Source: Sphingomonas japonica
GTDB taxonomy: Bacteria; Pseudomonadota; Alphaproteobacteria; Sphingomonadales; Sphingomonadaceae
Direction of reading: 5' to 3'
Length of the DNA stretch: 64,000 nt
Assembly: GCF_006346325.1 (NCBI RefSeq)
Contig: NZ_VDYR01000001.1
Location: forward strand, 2,195,501-2,259,500
Position 1 is the stretch's first letter. Each line of letters starts with the position of its first letter. A model generated the notes under the pieces. The model had not been told where the DNA came from. It searched no databases and saw only the letters and a list, made by a program, of their open reading frames with translations. Of the stretch, positions 1 to 9,805 are shown piece by piece. The position numbers and the translations under genes were made by a program.

Positions 1-2
1 TA

Positions 3-788
3 GGCGCGGTCGGCGCGGCGGCGGCGACCGCGATCGCATCCGCGGTCGGCGCTGCGGCGATGCTGACCGCGGCCTGGACGCTGCCCGACGGCAGGGCGCG
101 CGGCGTCGGCCGCTGGCGGCTGCCCGCGACCGCGCCGTCGCTCGCCGGCATCGCCGCCTTGCTGTCGTTCGGCGCGGTCCCGGCGATCGCCTCGGGGCTG
201 GAGCTTGCCGGATTCTCGATCCTGATCGCGCTGTCGACCCAGCTCGGCGAGCCGGTCGCGCACGCTTTCCAGATCGTGTTCTCAGTCCACAATGTCACCT
301 TCGGCGTCGCGCTCGGCCTCGGCTCGGCAGCGGGCGTGCGCGTCGGCAACGCGATCGGTGAGGGTCTGCCCGATCAGGCGGCGGGCCGCGCACTGATCGC
401 GGTGCTGCTCGCGGTGGCTGCGCTGGGGCTGCAGGCGGCGCTGATCGTGGCGCTGGCGGCGCCGATCGTCGACGCGTTCCCGGCGATCGTCGCGGTACAC
501 GCGATCGGGGTGGCGATGCTGATGGCCTGGGCGCCGTTCATCGTGTTCGACGGCGTACAGGTGGTGCTGGTCTATGCACTGCGCTCGATGGGCGATCAGG
601 TCGCCGCCGGATTCAACTCGATCCTCGCCTATTTCATCGTGACCGGCGGGCTTGGCTGGTGGCTGTTCGTCACCGGCTGGGGCTATATGGGGCTGGTCTG
701 GGCATCGGTCGCAGGCATGGTCGTCGCCGCCGCCAGCAACGGCGCGCGGCTGGCGTGGATCAGTCGGCGGACGCGCCCGCAAAGCTGA
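3..788 (+). CDS. MATE-family multidrug/Na+ efflux protein, C-terminal part
   Basis: The reading frame is open from the left edge, so the true start lies outside the window; about 261 residues are present. The protein is a string of hydrophobic segments separated by short polar loops. Near residue 115 of the visible part it has the RVGNAIGEG pattern typical of the second half of MATE antiporters, which export drugs or metabolites using Na+ or H+ gradients across the inner membrane. A full MATE protein is about 450 residues, so roughly the C-terminal half is here. Its last 29 bases overlap the end of the convergent zinc-ribbon gene. Substrate cannot be inferred. Confidence 0.85.
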   Translation, partial: GAVGAAAATAIASAVGAAAMLTAAWTLPDGRARGVGRWRLPATAPSLAGIAALLSFGAVPAIASGLELAGFSILIALSTQLGEPVAHAFQIVFSVHNVTFGVALGLGSAAGVRVGNAIGEGLPDQAAGRALIAVLLAVAALGLQAALIVALAAPIVDAFPAIVAVHAIGVAMLMAWAPFIVFDGVQVVLVYALRSMGDQVAAGFNSILAYFIVTGGLGWWLFVTGWGYMGLVWASVAGMVVAAASNGARLAWISRRTRPQS

Positions 789-1524
789 GTTCGAGCACTT
801 TCGAATTGGCCGGAACGTCGAGCTTGGCGCTGTTGAACTCGACTGCCGCCGAGGGCCCCAGCGTGCGCGTCGGCGGCGTGATCGTCCAGCTAAACACCAT
901 CCGCCCCTGCACGTCGCGCAATTCGGCCTGGATGTCGGGAATGCGCTGGGTCGTCGCGGTCGGATTCTCGATCCGGCCCGACACCGCGAACAGCTCGTTG
1001 CCGCTCGACAGGTTGCGGCGGTCGATCGCGCGTTCGGTGAAACGCAGCGGCGTCGCGCTGGTCCCGACCGGGATGCCGAGCTGCGAAGCCAGACCCGGCG
1101 CGCCGGTATAGAGGATCGCGCCGACGCCGAGCAGCATCGACACCCCGGCGATCATCGCCGCCGCGGTCCAGCGGCGGGCGGGATTGCGGCGCGGGCGGAA
1201 CGGCGGCTGGTGCGCGAACGCGTCGAATTCGCGCGGCGGCGCGGGCGGCGCGATCGCCGCGGGATCGACGAAGCTGAACGAGGCGCGGGATGGCGGAACC
1301 GGATCGGCGACCGGTCCGGGTGCCGGTTCTGGAGGCGCAGGCGCCGCCGCGATCGGTGGCGGAGGCGCCTTGATGCTGGCGGCAGGCCGCGCTTCCGCGG
1401 CGGGTGCGGGCTCCTGGAACCAGCTATGCTTGCAATTGGCGCAGCGCACCGTGCGCCCCGCCGCGCCGATCGCACTGTCGGGGACGAGGTAGCGGTTGCG
1501 GCATTCGGTGCATTCGAGGATCAT
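760..1524 (-). CDS. MJ0042-type zinc-ribbon membrane protein (DUF3426-like)
   Basis: The 254-residue protein begins with a zinc ribbon, C-x2-C near residues 5-8 and C-x2-C near 28-31 (RCANCKHSW), the signature of the MJ0042/zinc_ribbon_5 family. A long Pro/Ala-rich linker follows (about 40-115), then one transmembrane helix (about 120-145) and a C-terminal domain of about 100 residues resembling DUF3426, with a pattern like ISGRIENPT. The start was chosen because the zinc ribbon begins directly at this ATG; the frame is open further upstream but looks non-coding. It is divergent from ftsE, a frequent alphaproteobacterial arrangement. Biochemical role is unknown; an envelope-linked regulatory role is inference. 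Confidence 0.8.
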   Translation of the reverse strand: MILECTECRNRYLVPDSAIGAAGRTVRCANCKHSWFQEPAPAAEARPAASIKAPPPPIAAAPAPPEPAPGPVADPVPPSRASFSFVDPAAIAPPAPPREFDAFAHQPPFRPRRNPARRWTAAAMIAGVSMLLGVGAILYTGAPGLASQLGIPVGTSATPLRFTERAIDRRNLSSGNELFAVSGRIENPTATTQRIPDIQAELRDVQGRMVFSWTITPPTRTLGPSAAVEFNSAKLDVPANSKVLELSFAGASAD

Positions 1525-1689
1525 CACTACCGCTTTCAAGGACGCAAGGCTCGGGGTGGGGTGGGCCATCCCCGGACATGGTGAATCTACGCGAGTCGGG
1601 GGGCTGCGGGCAAGCCCGGCTTGAGCGCGACCGGCGGACGTGCGATGGCATCGCCCGAGCGGGGAACAGGAGCGGGCCGGGCGTCGGCA

Positions 1690-2394
1690 ATGGCCAATAT
1701 CGTACAGTTCGAGCAGGTCGGCCTGCGCTACGGGTCGGGGCCGGAGACGCTCTCGGACATCTCGTTCTCGCTGGCACCCGGCGCTTTTTATTTCGTTACC
1801 GGAGCGTCGGGCGCGGGCAAGACGTCGCTGCTCAAGCTGCTCTACCTCGCCCAGCGGCCGAGCCGCGGCGTGATCCGCCTGTTCGGCGAGGATGCGGTGA
1901 TGCTGCCGCGGCACCGCCTGCCCGGCTTTCGGCGACGGATCGGCGTGGTGTTCCAGGACTTCCGCCTCGTCCCGCACCTGTCGGCATACGAGAATGTCGC
2001 GCTCCCGCTGCGCATCGCCGGGATCGCCGATGACGAGATCGACGAGCCGGTCCGCGAGATGCTCGCCTGGGTCGGGCTTCTCCAGCGCGCCGGATCGCGT
2101 CCGGCAACGCTGTCGGGCGGCGAGCAGCAGCGCATCGCCATCGCGCGGGCGGTGATCGGGCGGCCGGAGATGCTGGTCGCGGACGAGCCGACCGGCAACG
2201 TCGATCCTGAAATGGCCGACCGCCTGCTGCACCTGTTCGTGTCGCTCAACAAGCTCGGCACCACCGTCGTCGTCGCGACCCACGATTTCCATATGCTCGG
2301 CCGTATCCCCGACGCGCGGATGATGCGGATCGACAAGGGCCGGCTCGACGATCCCACCGGCGCGCTGCGGCATCCTCCGCGGCCGGTCGAATGA
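1690..2394 (+). CDS. ftsE: Cell division ATP-binding protein FtsE
   Basis: ABC-type ATPase of 234 residues, the usual FtsE size. Walker A is GASGAGKT at 38-45, the signature LSGGEQQR begins near 141, and Walker B with MLVADEPTGN begins near 161; the TGN after the Glu is typical of FtsE/LolD-like ATPases. FtsE pairs with FtsX at the inner membrane to activate periplasmic peptidoglycan hydrolases at the septum. The start MANIVQFEQ was preferred over upstream ATGs because the conserved FtsE N-terminus begins there. It overlaps ftsX by 4 bases (ATGA), indicating translational coupling. Confidence 0.93.
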   Translation: MANIVQFEQVGLRYGSGPETLSDISFSLAPGAFYFVTGASGAGKTSLLKLLYLAQRPSRGVIRLFGEDAVMLPRHRLPGFRRRIGVVFQDFRLVPHLSAYENVALPLRIAGIADDEIDEPVREMLAWVGLLQRAGSRPATLSGGEQQRIAIARAVIGRPEMLVADEPTGNVDPEMADRLLHLFVSLNKLGTTVVVATHDFHMLGRIPDARMMRIDKGRLDDPTGALRHPPRPVE

Positions 2395-3284
2395 GCGACA
2401 CCCCCCGCCCCGGCCGCGCCGAGCGCCGCATCCTCGACGCCAGCCTCCAGACCCGCGCGATGACGTGGGTGATGGGAGTGATGCTGTTCCTCACCGTGCT
2501 CGCCGCGGCGATGGGGTTCGGCATGGCCAATGCCGCGCGCGCGATCGACGCCGACCTGAGTGGCCGCCTGACCGTTCAGATCGTCACCGCCGATGCCGAT
2601 ACGCGCACGCGCGCGGCGCGGGCGATGGCGCAGATGCTGCGCGTACTGCCGATGGTGGCGGCGGTGCGCCCGGTCGATGAAGCCCGGCTCGCCGAACAAT
2701 TGCGCCCGTGGCTCGGCGACGCGGGGCTGTCGGGCGATCTGCCGATCCCGGCAATGATCGACGTCGATCTCAAGCGCGCCTCGCCCTCGGCGATCGCCGA
2801 TGTCGAGCGCGCGGTGCGTGCGTTCGACAGCGATGCCCGGGTCGATGCGCATGCCGACTGGATCGCGCCGGTGCGGCGGCTGATCGCCAGCTTCGGCGGG
2901 CTCGCGCTCGGCGTGGTGCTGCTCACCGCCGGCGCCACGCTGTTCGTCGTGGTGCTCACCGCGCGCGCCGGGCTGGAGGCGCATCGCGGCACGATCGACG
3001 TCATGCACATATTGGGATCGACCGATGTCCAGGTCGCGCGCCTGTTCCAGCGCCGCATCGGCGTCGACACGCTGCTCGGCGGGCTGATCGGCAGCGCCGC
3101 GGCGCTCGCGCTGGTGCTGGTGTTGCAGCGCCAGTTCGCCGCGATCGGATCGCAGCTATTGAGCGGCGGCGGACTGGCCCCGGTCGACTGGACGCTGCTG
3201 CTCGCGCTGCCGCTCATCTTCGCCGCGCTGGCGATGCTGGCAGCGCGCTGGACGGTGCTTCGCGCCTTGGGGAAGATGCCGTGA
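2391..3284 (+). CDS. ftsX: Cell division permease-like protein FtsX
   Basis: 297 residues. The topology is a cytoplasmic N-terminus, a first transmembrane helix at about 24-46, a periplasmic domain of about 110 residues, then three helices in the last 130 residues, which is the FtsX fold. The cytoplasmic loop near ...GTIDVMHILGSTD.. is typical of the family. It transmits ATP hydrolysis by FtsE to envelope hydrolase activators. The start overlaps the ftsE stop (ATGA), and its own stop overlaps the GTG start of the next gene, so ftsE-ftsX-ydcF form one coupled operon. Confidence 0.92.
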   Translation: MSDTPRPGRAERRILDASLQTRAMTWVMGVMLFLTVLAAAMGFGMANAARAIDADLSGRLTVQIVTADADTRTRAARAMAQMLRVLPMVAAVRPVDEARLAEQLRPWLGDAGLSGDLPIPAMIDVDLKRASPSAIADVERAVRAFDSDARVDAHADWIAPVRRLIASFGGLALGVVLLTAGATLFVVVLTARAGLEAHRGTIDVMHILGSTDVQVARLFQRRIGVDTLLGGLIGSAAALALVLVLQRQFAAIGSQLLSGGGLAPVDWTLLLALPLIFAALAMLAARWTVLRALGKMP

Positions 3285-3820
3285 TCGTCCGCATCCTGGG
3301 CTTTGCCGCGCTCGCCTATCTGCTGGGCTTCGTCGCGTTCATGCTGTCGCTGGGTAGTCCGCTGCCCGCTGCGCACGTCACCGACGCGATCGTCGTGCCC
3401 ACCGGAGGCCCCGGCCGCATCGACCGCGGCATCGCGCTGCTCCAGGCCCGAGCGGCCAAGCGCATGCTGGTCAGCGGCGTCGCCCCTGCGGTGCGCCCGA
3501 TCGAGCTGGCGGTGACCTACAGCGCGTCGCCCGCACTGTTCGCCTGCTGCATCGACCTTGGTCAGGAGGCGTTCGACACCCGCTCCAACGGCGACGAGAC
3601 GGCCCTGTGGGTCAGTGAGCACGGTTATCGCTCGGTCCGGCTGGTGACGTCAGACTGGCACATGGCGCGCGCGCGGCTCGAACTGACCAACGCGCTCGGT
3701 CCCGATGTCGAGGTGGTCGCCGATCCGGTGCCGACCAACGCCCGGCTGGAGACCTTGATCAGCGAATACAGCAAGCTGATCGTGCGCCGCGTCGCCCTTC
3801 TGCTGGGATATCGCGGATGA
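3281..3820 (+). CDS. YdcF/SanA-like DUF218 membrane protein
   Basis: 179 residues starting at a GTG that overlaps the ftsX stop (GTGA). One N-terminal membrane helix (about 5-25) is followed by a DUF218 domain. The conserved blocks are TDAIVVPTGGPGRIDRGI near 35-52, KRMLVSG near 60, the region around SNGDETALW near 100, and LVTSDWHMARA near 122. DUF218/YdcF/SanA proteins are linked to envelope integrity and possibly peptidoglycan or exopolysaccharide processing; no reaction is firmly established. Its place behind ftsEX fits an envelope function. The stop overlaps an ATG that begins the tandem start repeats before plsC. Confidence 0.82.
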   Translation: MIVRILGFAALAYLLGFVAFMLSLGSPLPAAHVTDAIVVPTGGPGRIDRGIALLQARAAKRMLVSGVAPAVRPIELAVTYSASPALFACCIDLGQEAFDTRSNGDETALWVSEHGYRSVRLVTSDWHMARARLELTNALGPDVEVVADPVPTNARLETLISEYSKLIVRRVALLLGYRG

Positions 3821-3889
3821 CGGCGCTGGCCCCTGGATTTCGCGCATGACCGCGCCCGCCCCTGGATTTCGCGCGTGACCGCGCTGGCC
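3817..3889 (+). repeat. 29-bp tandem duplication of the plsC start region (two full copies plus a 15-base third)
   Basis: Copies begin at 3817 (ATGAC..), 3846 (ATGAC..) and 3875 (GTGAC..). The first two are 29 bases with three differences, and both contain CCTGGATTTCGCGC; the third matches for about 15 bases and runs into plsC. Because 29 is not a multiple of three, the first two starts each open a 10-codon reading frame (MTALAPGFRA and MTAPAPGFRA). Each terminates on the next start through ATGA or GTGA. The ancestral plsC start probably overlapped the ydcF stop at 3817. Confidence 0.85.
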
Positions 3890-4612
3890 TGGTTGCGCAC
3901 GGCGCTGTTCAACCTGATCTTCTACGGCGCCTCGGTGCCGATCGTGCTCGCCGCGCCGGTCACCGCCCGGCTGTTCGGCAAGGCGGCGCTGCGCAAGCAT
4001 GCGCGGCTGTGGGTTCGCTTCCACCGCTTCGTCGCGCGCTGGACGATCGGCATTCGCATCGCGATCGAGGGCGAGGTGCCGACCGGGCAGGTGCTCTACG
4101 TGTGCAAGCACCAGTCGCTGTTCGAGACGTTCGAACTGCTCGACCGGCTCGACGAACCCGCGATCGTGCTCAAGCGCGAACTGGCCGACATCCCGGCCTG
4201 GGGCTGGGTGGCGCGCGAATATGGCGTCATCGTCGTCGATCGCGAAGCCAATGCCGCGGCGATGCGATCGATGATCCGCGATGCCAGGGCAGCGCTCGCC
4301 GCCGGGCGCTCGGTGCTGATCTTCGCCGAAGGAACCCGCGTCCGCCCGGGCGAGACGCCGCCGCTGCGCGCGGGCTTCGCCGGGCTCTACCGCGCGCTCG
4401 GCCTGCCGACCGTACCGATCGCGATGAACAGCGGCGAGTTCTGGCCGAAAAAGGGTACTAAGCGCGCCGGCACGATCATCTTCCGCTTCGCCCCGCCGAT
4501 CGCGCCGGGGGGCGATCGCGTCGCGGTCGAGCGCGAGGTCCATGCCGCGATCAATGCGCTGGAGGGAGCCTATCGCGGCGCGATCGCCACGGAATCCGCT
4601 GCCCCAGGTTGA
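3875..4612 (+). CDS. plsC: 1-acyl-sn-glycerol-3-phosphate acyltransferase (PlsC-like)
   Basis: 245 residues with a hydrophobic N-terminal anchor (about 8-30) and the acyltransferase blocks in order: CKHQSLFET near residue 73, and the phosphate-binding FAEGTRVRPGE near 150. It transfers an acyl group to lysophosphatidic acid to make phosphatidate in membrane lipid synthesis. The first block is H-x4-E, where the textbook motif is H-x4-D; to my knowledge this KHQS..ET form is common in alphaproteobacterial PlsC and does not imply loss of function. The start is the GTG of the third start-repeat copy. Its 3' end overlaps the convergent phospholipase D gene by 62 bases. Confidence 0.88.
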   Translation: MTALAWLRTALFNLIFYGASVPIVLAAPVTARLFGKAALRKHARLWVRFHRFVARWTIGIRIAIEGEVPTGQVLYVCKHQSLFETFELLDRLDEPAIVLKRELADIPAWGWVAREYGVIVVDREANAAAMRSMIRDARAALAAGRSVLIFAEGTRVRPGETPPLRAGFAGLYRALGLPTVPIAMNSGEFWPKKGTKRAGTIIFRFAPPIAPGGDRVAVEREVHAAINALEGAYRGAIATESAAPG

Positions 4613-5768
4613 GCCCGCGGGTGACGCGCAGATCGACCACCGCCATCATGAAATAGGCCGCGGCCTGCTGGACGCGCATCCACCAGCTCGTCTCCGCGCG
4701 ATATTCCTCGGCGGTGATCGCCCGCGACTGTGCCACCTCGCCGTCGAAATAGGCGCGGACATGCGCGGCGAAGGCGGCATCCTCGATGCGCAGCATCACC
4801 TCGAGGTTGAGGAACAGGCTGCGCACGTCGAAATTGGCCGAGCCGATATGGACGACATCGTCTATCACGAACAATTTGGTGTGCAATTTGGTCGGCTGAT
4901 ATTCGTAGATGCCGACGCCGCGCTTGAGCAGGCGGCGATAGGTGAAGCGCGATGCCCAGATCGCCATATAATTGTCGGTCACCGACGGCAGGACGATGCG
5001 CACGCTCCCGCGCCGGGCGGCCCGGCGCAGGCGGCGGAGCATGCCGATGGTCGGCGCGAAATAGGCGGCGATCATGTCGATGCGGCGGCCGCCCTCGATC
5101 TCGCGCTTCACCGCCCGCGCCCAGGGCGACAGCCGCCGCGTCGGCCCACCCAGCAGCCATCGCACCGTGCCTTGCTGCTCGCTCCAGCGCGCGATCATGC
5201 GGTTTAGCACGCGCACCTGCGCGCCCTCTTCCTTCGACCATACCGACAGCGCCTCGAAATAGCCGGCGATGTGCGACGCCGCCGGACCCTCGACCAGCAT
5301 GCCCAGGTCGCGCCACGCTTCGCCATCCTCGCCGGGCACGCCGAAATAATCGGCCTTGATGTTGAACCCGCCGATGATCACCCGCGCTTCGTCGGCGATC
5401 GCCAGCTTCTGGTGGTTGCGCACCAGATATTTGCGCCCCCAGCGCGGCACGAAGCGGCAGATATCGATCCCCGCCGACGCGATCGACTCGAAGAAGTCGT
5501 GCGCGGCGGCATGTTCGCTGCCCAGCCCGTCGACGATCATCGCCACGTCGATACCGCGGCGGCGGGCAGCGATCAGCGCGTCGCGCACCGCCCGCCCCGC
5601 CGAATCGTCCTCGTAGATATAATAGAGTATGCGCAGCGTCGCGGTCGCTCCGGCGATCAGGTCGAGCAGCGCGCGCAGCCGCCGCGGGCCGGTATCGAGC
5701 AGCGTCAGGCGGTGACCGGCGACGTCGAAGCTCGGCTGGGGCGGCGGTTCGTCCATGCGCGCGCTCAT
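4551..5768 (-). CDS. Phospholipase D-family protein / cardiolipin synthase-like
   Basis: About 405 residues with two HKD motifs, the catalytic signature of the phospholipase D superfamily. The first is NHQKLAIADE (H-x-K-x4-D, about residue 130), followed by GGFN. The second is LHTKLFVIDD (about 305), followed by GSANFD. Bacterial proteins of this size with two HKDs usually condense phosphatidylglycerol into cardiolipin (ClsA/B-like). No strong membrane anchor is visible, which favours the ClsB type. The start is uncertain: ATG at 5768 is used, ATG at 5756 is equally possible, and a TTG lies at 5792. It converges on plsC, another phospholipid gene. Confidence 0.85.
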   Translation of the reverse strand: MSARMDEPPPQPSFDVAGHRLTLLDTGPRRLRALLDLIAGATATLRILYYIYEDDSAGRAVRDALIAARRRGIDVAMIVDGLGSEHAAAHDFFESIASAGIDICRFVPRWGRKYLVRNHQKLAIADEARVIIGGFNIKADYFGVPGEDGEAWRDLGMLVEGPAASHIAGYFEALSVWSKEEGAQVRVLNRMIARWSEQQGTVRWLLGGPTRRLSPWARAVKREIEGGRRIDMIAAYFAPTIGMLRRLRRAARRGSVRIVLPSVTDNYMAIWASRFTYRRLLKRGVGIYEYQPTKLHTKLFVIDDVVHIGSANFDVRSLFLNLEVMLRIEDAAFAAHVRAYFDGEVAQSRAITAEEYRAETSWWMRVQQAAAYFMMAVVDLRVTRGLNLGQRIPWRSRRDRLPPAH

Positions 5769-5820
5769 GCAAGCCGCCGCGCGCCGCGACAACCCCGCAC
5801 GCCGCGCCGCGCCGGTTTCC

Positions 5821-5849
5821 TTGACATTTCGGGCGCCCGCGCCTAGTTG
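5821..5849 (+). promoter_or_regulatory. Predicted sigma-70 promoter of rpoZ
   Basis: TTGACA at 5821-5826 matches the -35 consensus perfectly, and TAGTTG at 5844-5849 is an acceptable -10, separated by 17 bases. It ends about 38 bases before the rpoZ start, which has an AAGGAAG ribosome site. Prediction from sequence only. Confidence 0.55.
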
Positions 5850-5887
5850 CCGCGCTTTCCCGAACTCGAAGCCGAAGGAAGCGTTTC

Positions 5888-6232
5888 ATGGCGCGCGTCA
5901 CCGTCGAGGATTGCGTCGACAAGGTATCGAACCGGTTCGACCTGGTATTGCTGGCCGCTCAGCGCGCGCGCGAGATTTCGGGCGGCGCCGAACTGACGCT
6001 CGACCGCGATCGCGACAAGAACCCGGTGGTCGCGCTGCGCGAGATCGCCGAGGAAACCGTGCGTCCCAAGCAACTCCACGAATCGGTCGTGACCGGGCTG
6101 CAAAAGGTCCAGATCGACGATGAGGAAGCGCCGGACGATATCGGTTCGCTGTCGGCCTCGGCCGAGGCGCTGCGCCTCACCGCGGCAGCACCGCCGCGCA
6201 ACCAGAATGTCGGCGGCGACTACGAAGGCTGA
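5888..6232 (+). CDS. rpoZ: DNA-directed RNA polymerase omega subunit
   Basis: 114 residues beginning [13 protein letters not shown], with [17 protein letters not shown], the core omega motif, near residue 16-33, and [11 protein letters not shown] near 46. Omega binds and stabilises the beta-prime subunit of RNA polymerase. Length matches alphaproteobacterial RpoZ. It is monocistronic here, with a good upstream promoter and AAGGAAG ribosome site, and converges on folP. Confidence 0.95.
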   Translation: MARVTVEDCVDKVSNRFDLVLLAAQRAREISGGAELTLDRDRDKNPVVALREIAEETVRPKQLHESVVTGLQKVQIDDEEAPDDIGSLSASAEALRLTAAAPPRNQNVGGDYEG

Positions 6233-6272
6233 TCGGGGCCTGACCGGGGCTCGGCTGCTGCATCGGTGACGG

Positions 6273-6291
6273 GCAGGCCCAAGCGGCCTGC
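6273..6291. terminator. Hairpin between convergent rpoZ and folP
   Basis: A perfect 7-bp stem (GCAGGCC at 6273-6279, GGCCTGC at 6285-6291) with a 5-base loop lies between two convergent stops. There is no T-run, so it is at best a weak or factor-assisted bidirectional terminator. Confidence 0.4.
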
Positions 6292-6337
6292 GCCGTCCGA
6301 CGTGGCGGTATTGTCGGTTCCGGTATGCGGGGGACGC

Positions 6338-7417
6338 CTACCGCCCGACCAGCGCCGAATCGCGCAAGCCCCGCCACACGCGCAGCGCCTGCGCCGTCTC
6401 GAACACGTCATGCACTCGCAGCATCTGCGCGCCGAGCGCCGCGCCCTGTAGCGCCAGCGCCACCGATCCCCCCAGCCGCCGGTCGACCGGCGCCTCGTGC
6501 GACAGCGCGCCGATCAGCCGCTTGCGGCTGGCACCGAGCAGCAGCGGGCAGCCCAGCCCGTGCAACAGCGCCAGCCCGTTGAGGATCGCGAGATTGTCGG
6601 CCAGCGCCTTGCCGAAGCCGATGCCCGGATCGACGATGATCCTGGCCCGATCCACCCCCGCCGCGACCACCGCGTCGATCCGGGCCTCCAGCCAATCGAA
6701 CACGCCGGTCAGCGGGTCGCTCGGTCGCGCTCCCTCGTGCGGGCCGTGCGTGGGGTCGGGCGAGTGCATCAGCACCACCGGACAGCCCGCGCGCGCCACC
6801 ACCTCGAGCGCGCGATCATCCCAAAGCAGCGCGGCGACGTCGTTGACGACCTGCGCGCCCGCCGCCAGCGCCGCTTCCATTACGGCCGCCTTGCGCGTGT
6901 CGATCGACACCGGCGTGCCCGAGGCTGCCAGCCGCTCGATCACCGGGACGACGCGCTTGATCTCATCGCCTTCCCAGATTTCCGGCGCGCCCGGTCTGGT
7001 CGATTCACCGCCGACGTCGATCAGCGCCGCGCCAGCCACCGCCATGTCGACTCCTGCCGCCGCCGCGCCTGCCGGATCTCCATGATGGACGCCGCCGTCC
7101 GAAAAGCTGTCGGGCGTCAGGTTGAGGATGCCCATCACCAGTGGCTGGTCGAATCGCAGCACGCGCTCGCCAAGCGCGATCGGCGCACGCGGGGCGGAGA
7201 TGCGCTTGGCGAGCAAAGCAGCGCGCTCGGCCTCAGCATCGGTCAATCGCGATAGGAAATCGTCGAACCCGGCAACCGGGACGGTGCGCCGATCTGCGCC
7301 TTCGATCACCTCATACGCGGCGAACCACTGCATCCCCCCTGCCAGCCGCGCGACTTCGCCATCGCGCCCGATCGGCGTATCGACGAACTGGACCGGGCGA
7401 AGGTGAAGGGGGCTCAC
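6338..7417 (-). CDS. folP: Dihydropteroate synthase
   Basis: About 359 residues. The C-terminal 270 carry the FolP signatures GILNLTPDSFSDGG and DVGGESTRPGA and the later VSIDTRKAAV and DPGIGFGK blocks. The enzyme joins 6-hydroxymethyl-dihydropterin diphosphate and p-aminobenzoate in folate synthesis and is the sulfonamide target. A leader of about 90 residues (QFVDTPIG..MQWFAAYE..) precedes the catalytic core and makes the protein longer than E. coli FolP (about 280); similar leaders are familiar in sphingomonads. The GTG at 7417 is chosen for its nearby AAGG; GTGs at 7423 and 7426 are alternatives. It lies 19 bases downstream of ccrM, probably cotranscribed. Confidence 0.92.
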   Translation of the reverse strand: MSPLHLRPVQFVDTPIGRDGEVARLAGGMQWFAAYEVIEGADRRTVPVAGFDDFLSRLTDAEAERAALLAKRISAPRAPIALGERVLRFDQPLVMGILNLTPDSFSDGGVHHGDPAGAAAAGVDMAVAGAALIDVGGESTRPGAPEIWEGDEIKRVVPVIERLAASGTPVSIDTRKAAVMEAALAAGAQVVNDVAALLWDDRALEVVARAGCPVVLMHSPDPTHGPHEGARPSDPLTGVFDWLEARIDAVVAAGVDRARIIVDPGIGFGKALADNLAILNGLALLHGLGCPLLLGASRKRLIGALSHEAPVDRRLGGSVALALQGAALGAQMLRVHDVFETAQALRVWRGLRDSALVGR

Positions 7418-7436
7418 GGTCACCACCTTCGCGTGA

Positions 7437-8752
<1,316 letters not shown>

Positions 8753-8773
8753 ACCTCGCGCGCTACCTTGCGA

Positions 8774-9805
8774 TCACGCCGCCGAGCGCACCTCGGCGAT
8801 CGGTACCAGCGCCTGCAGGAACTGTTCGGCGCTCGCTTCCCAGGTGAACTGGCGCGCATAGGCGGCGCAGGCTCCGCGATCGCGCGTCAGCGCGGCGGCG
8901 ATCGCGGCGTCGAGGTCATCGGCCATCGCGCCGACGTCGGGGGTGAGCACATCGACTGGCCCGGTCACCGGATACGCCGCGACCGGCGTGCCGCATGCCA
9001 GCGCCTCGATCATCACCAATCCGAACGTGTCGGTACGGCTCGGAAACACGAACGCGTCGGCAGCGGCATAGCATTGCGCGAGTTCGTCGCCGAAGCGCGG
9101 GCCCAGGAACAGCGCGTCGGGATAGGCGGCCGCCAGCGCCGTGCGCGCCGGACCGTCGCCGACGACGATCTTGCTGCCGGGATGCGAGCAGGCGAGAAAC
9201 GCCTCGAGATTCTTCTCCACCGCGACCCGCCCGACATAGAGCAGCCGCGGCCCCGGCAGCGCGGCGATTTGCGCCAGCGGCGGAATATCGGCGTGGAAGC
9301 GGTCGAGATCGACGCCGCGGCCCCAATGCCGCACCTGATCCAGACCGTGCGCGACCAGGGTCGCGCGGATCGACGGCGTCGATGCCAGGATCGCCTGCGC
9401 CGGGGCATGGAACCAGCGGATATAGCGCCAGATCCACTCGGCCGGTACGCCCGACCGCGCCGAGACATAGTCGGGAAACTGCGTGTGATAGGCGGTGGTG
9501 AACGGAAAGCGCTGGCGCAGGCACCAGCGCCGCGCCGCAACGCACAGCGGCCCTTCGGTCGCCAGATGGATGGCATCGGGCGCGAAGCGCGCGAGCAGCC
9601 CGCCGACGGTGGCAGTGCGCACCATCGCCAACCGGATTTCGGGATAGGTCGGGCAGGGCAGCGAATGGAAGCGATCGGGCGAGATCACCTCGACGACATG
9701 CCCTTGCCGTTCGAGCACGCGGCGCACCGATTGCAGCGTGCGCACGACGCCGTTGACCTGCGGTTCCCACGCATCGGTGACGAGCGCGATCCGCATCCCC
9801 GTCAC
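8774..9805 (-). CDS. GT4-family glycosyltransferase
   Basis: 343 residues. The N-terminus MRIALVTDAWEPQVNGVVRT is characteristic of GT4 mannosyl/glucosyltransferases that act on lipids, and the C-terminal nucleotide-sugar site ends with FPSRTDTFGLVMIEALACG (E-x7-E-like pattern) near 262-280. AYHTQFPDY near 104 and LLYVGRVAVEKN near 188 are further family blocks. Relatives transfer sugars to diacylglycerol, phosphatidylinositol or ceramide. It overlaps the upstream phosphoesterase by 4 bases (9802-9805), so the two are translated together and likely act in one glycolipid pathway. The acceptor is unknown. Confidence 0.85.
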   Translation of the reverse strand: MTGMRIALVTDAWEPQVNGVVRTLQSVRRVLERQGHVVEVISPDRFHSLPCPTYPEIRLAMVRTATVGGLLARFAPDAIHLATEGPLCVAARRWCLRQRFPFTTAYHTQFPDYVSARSGVPAEWIWRYIRWFHAPAQAILASTPSIRATLVAHGLDQVRHWGRGVDLDRFHADIPPLAQIAALPGPRLLYVGRVAVEKNLEAFLACSHPGSKIVVGDGPARTALAAAYPDALFLGPRFGDELAQCYAAADAFVFPSRTDTFGLVMIEALACGTPVAAYPVTGPVDVLTPDVGAMADDLDAAIAAALTRDRGACAAYARQFTWEASAEQFLQALVPIAEVRSAA

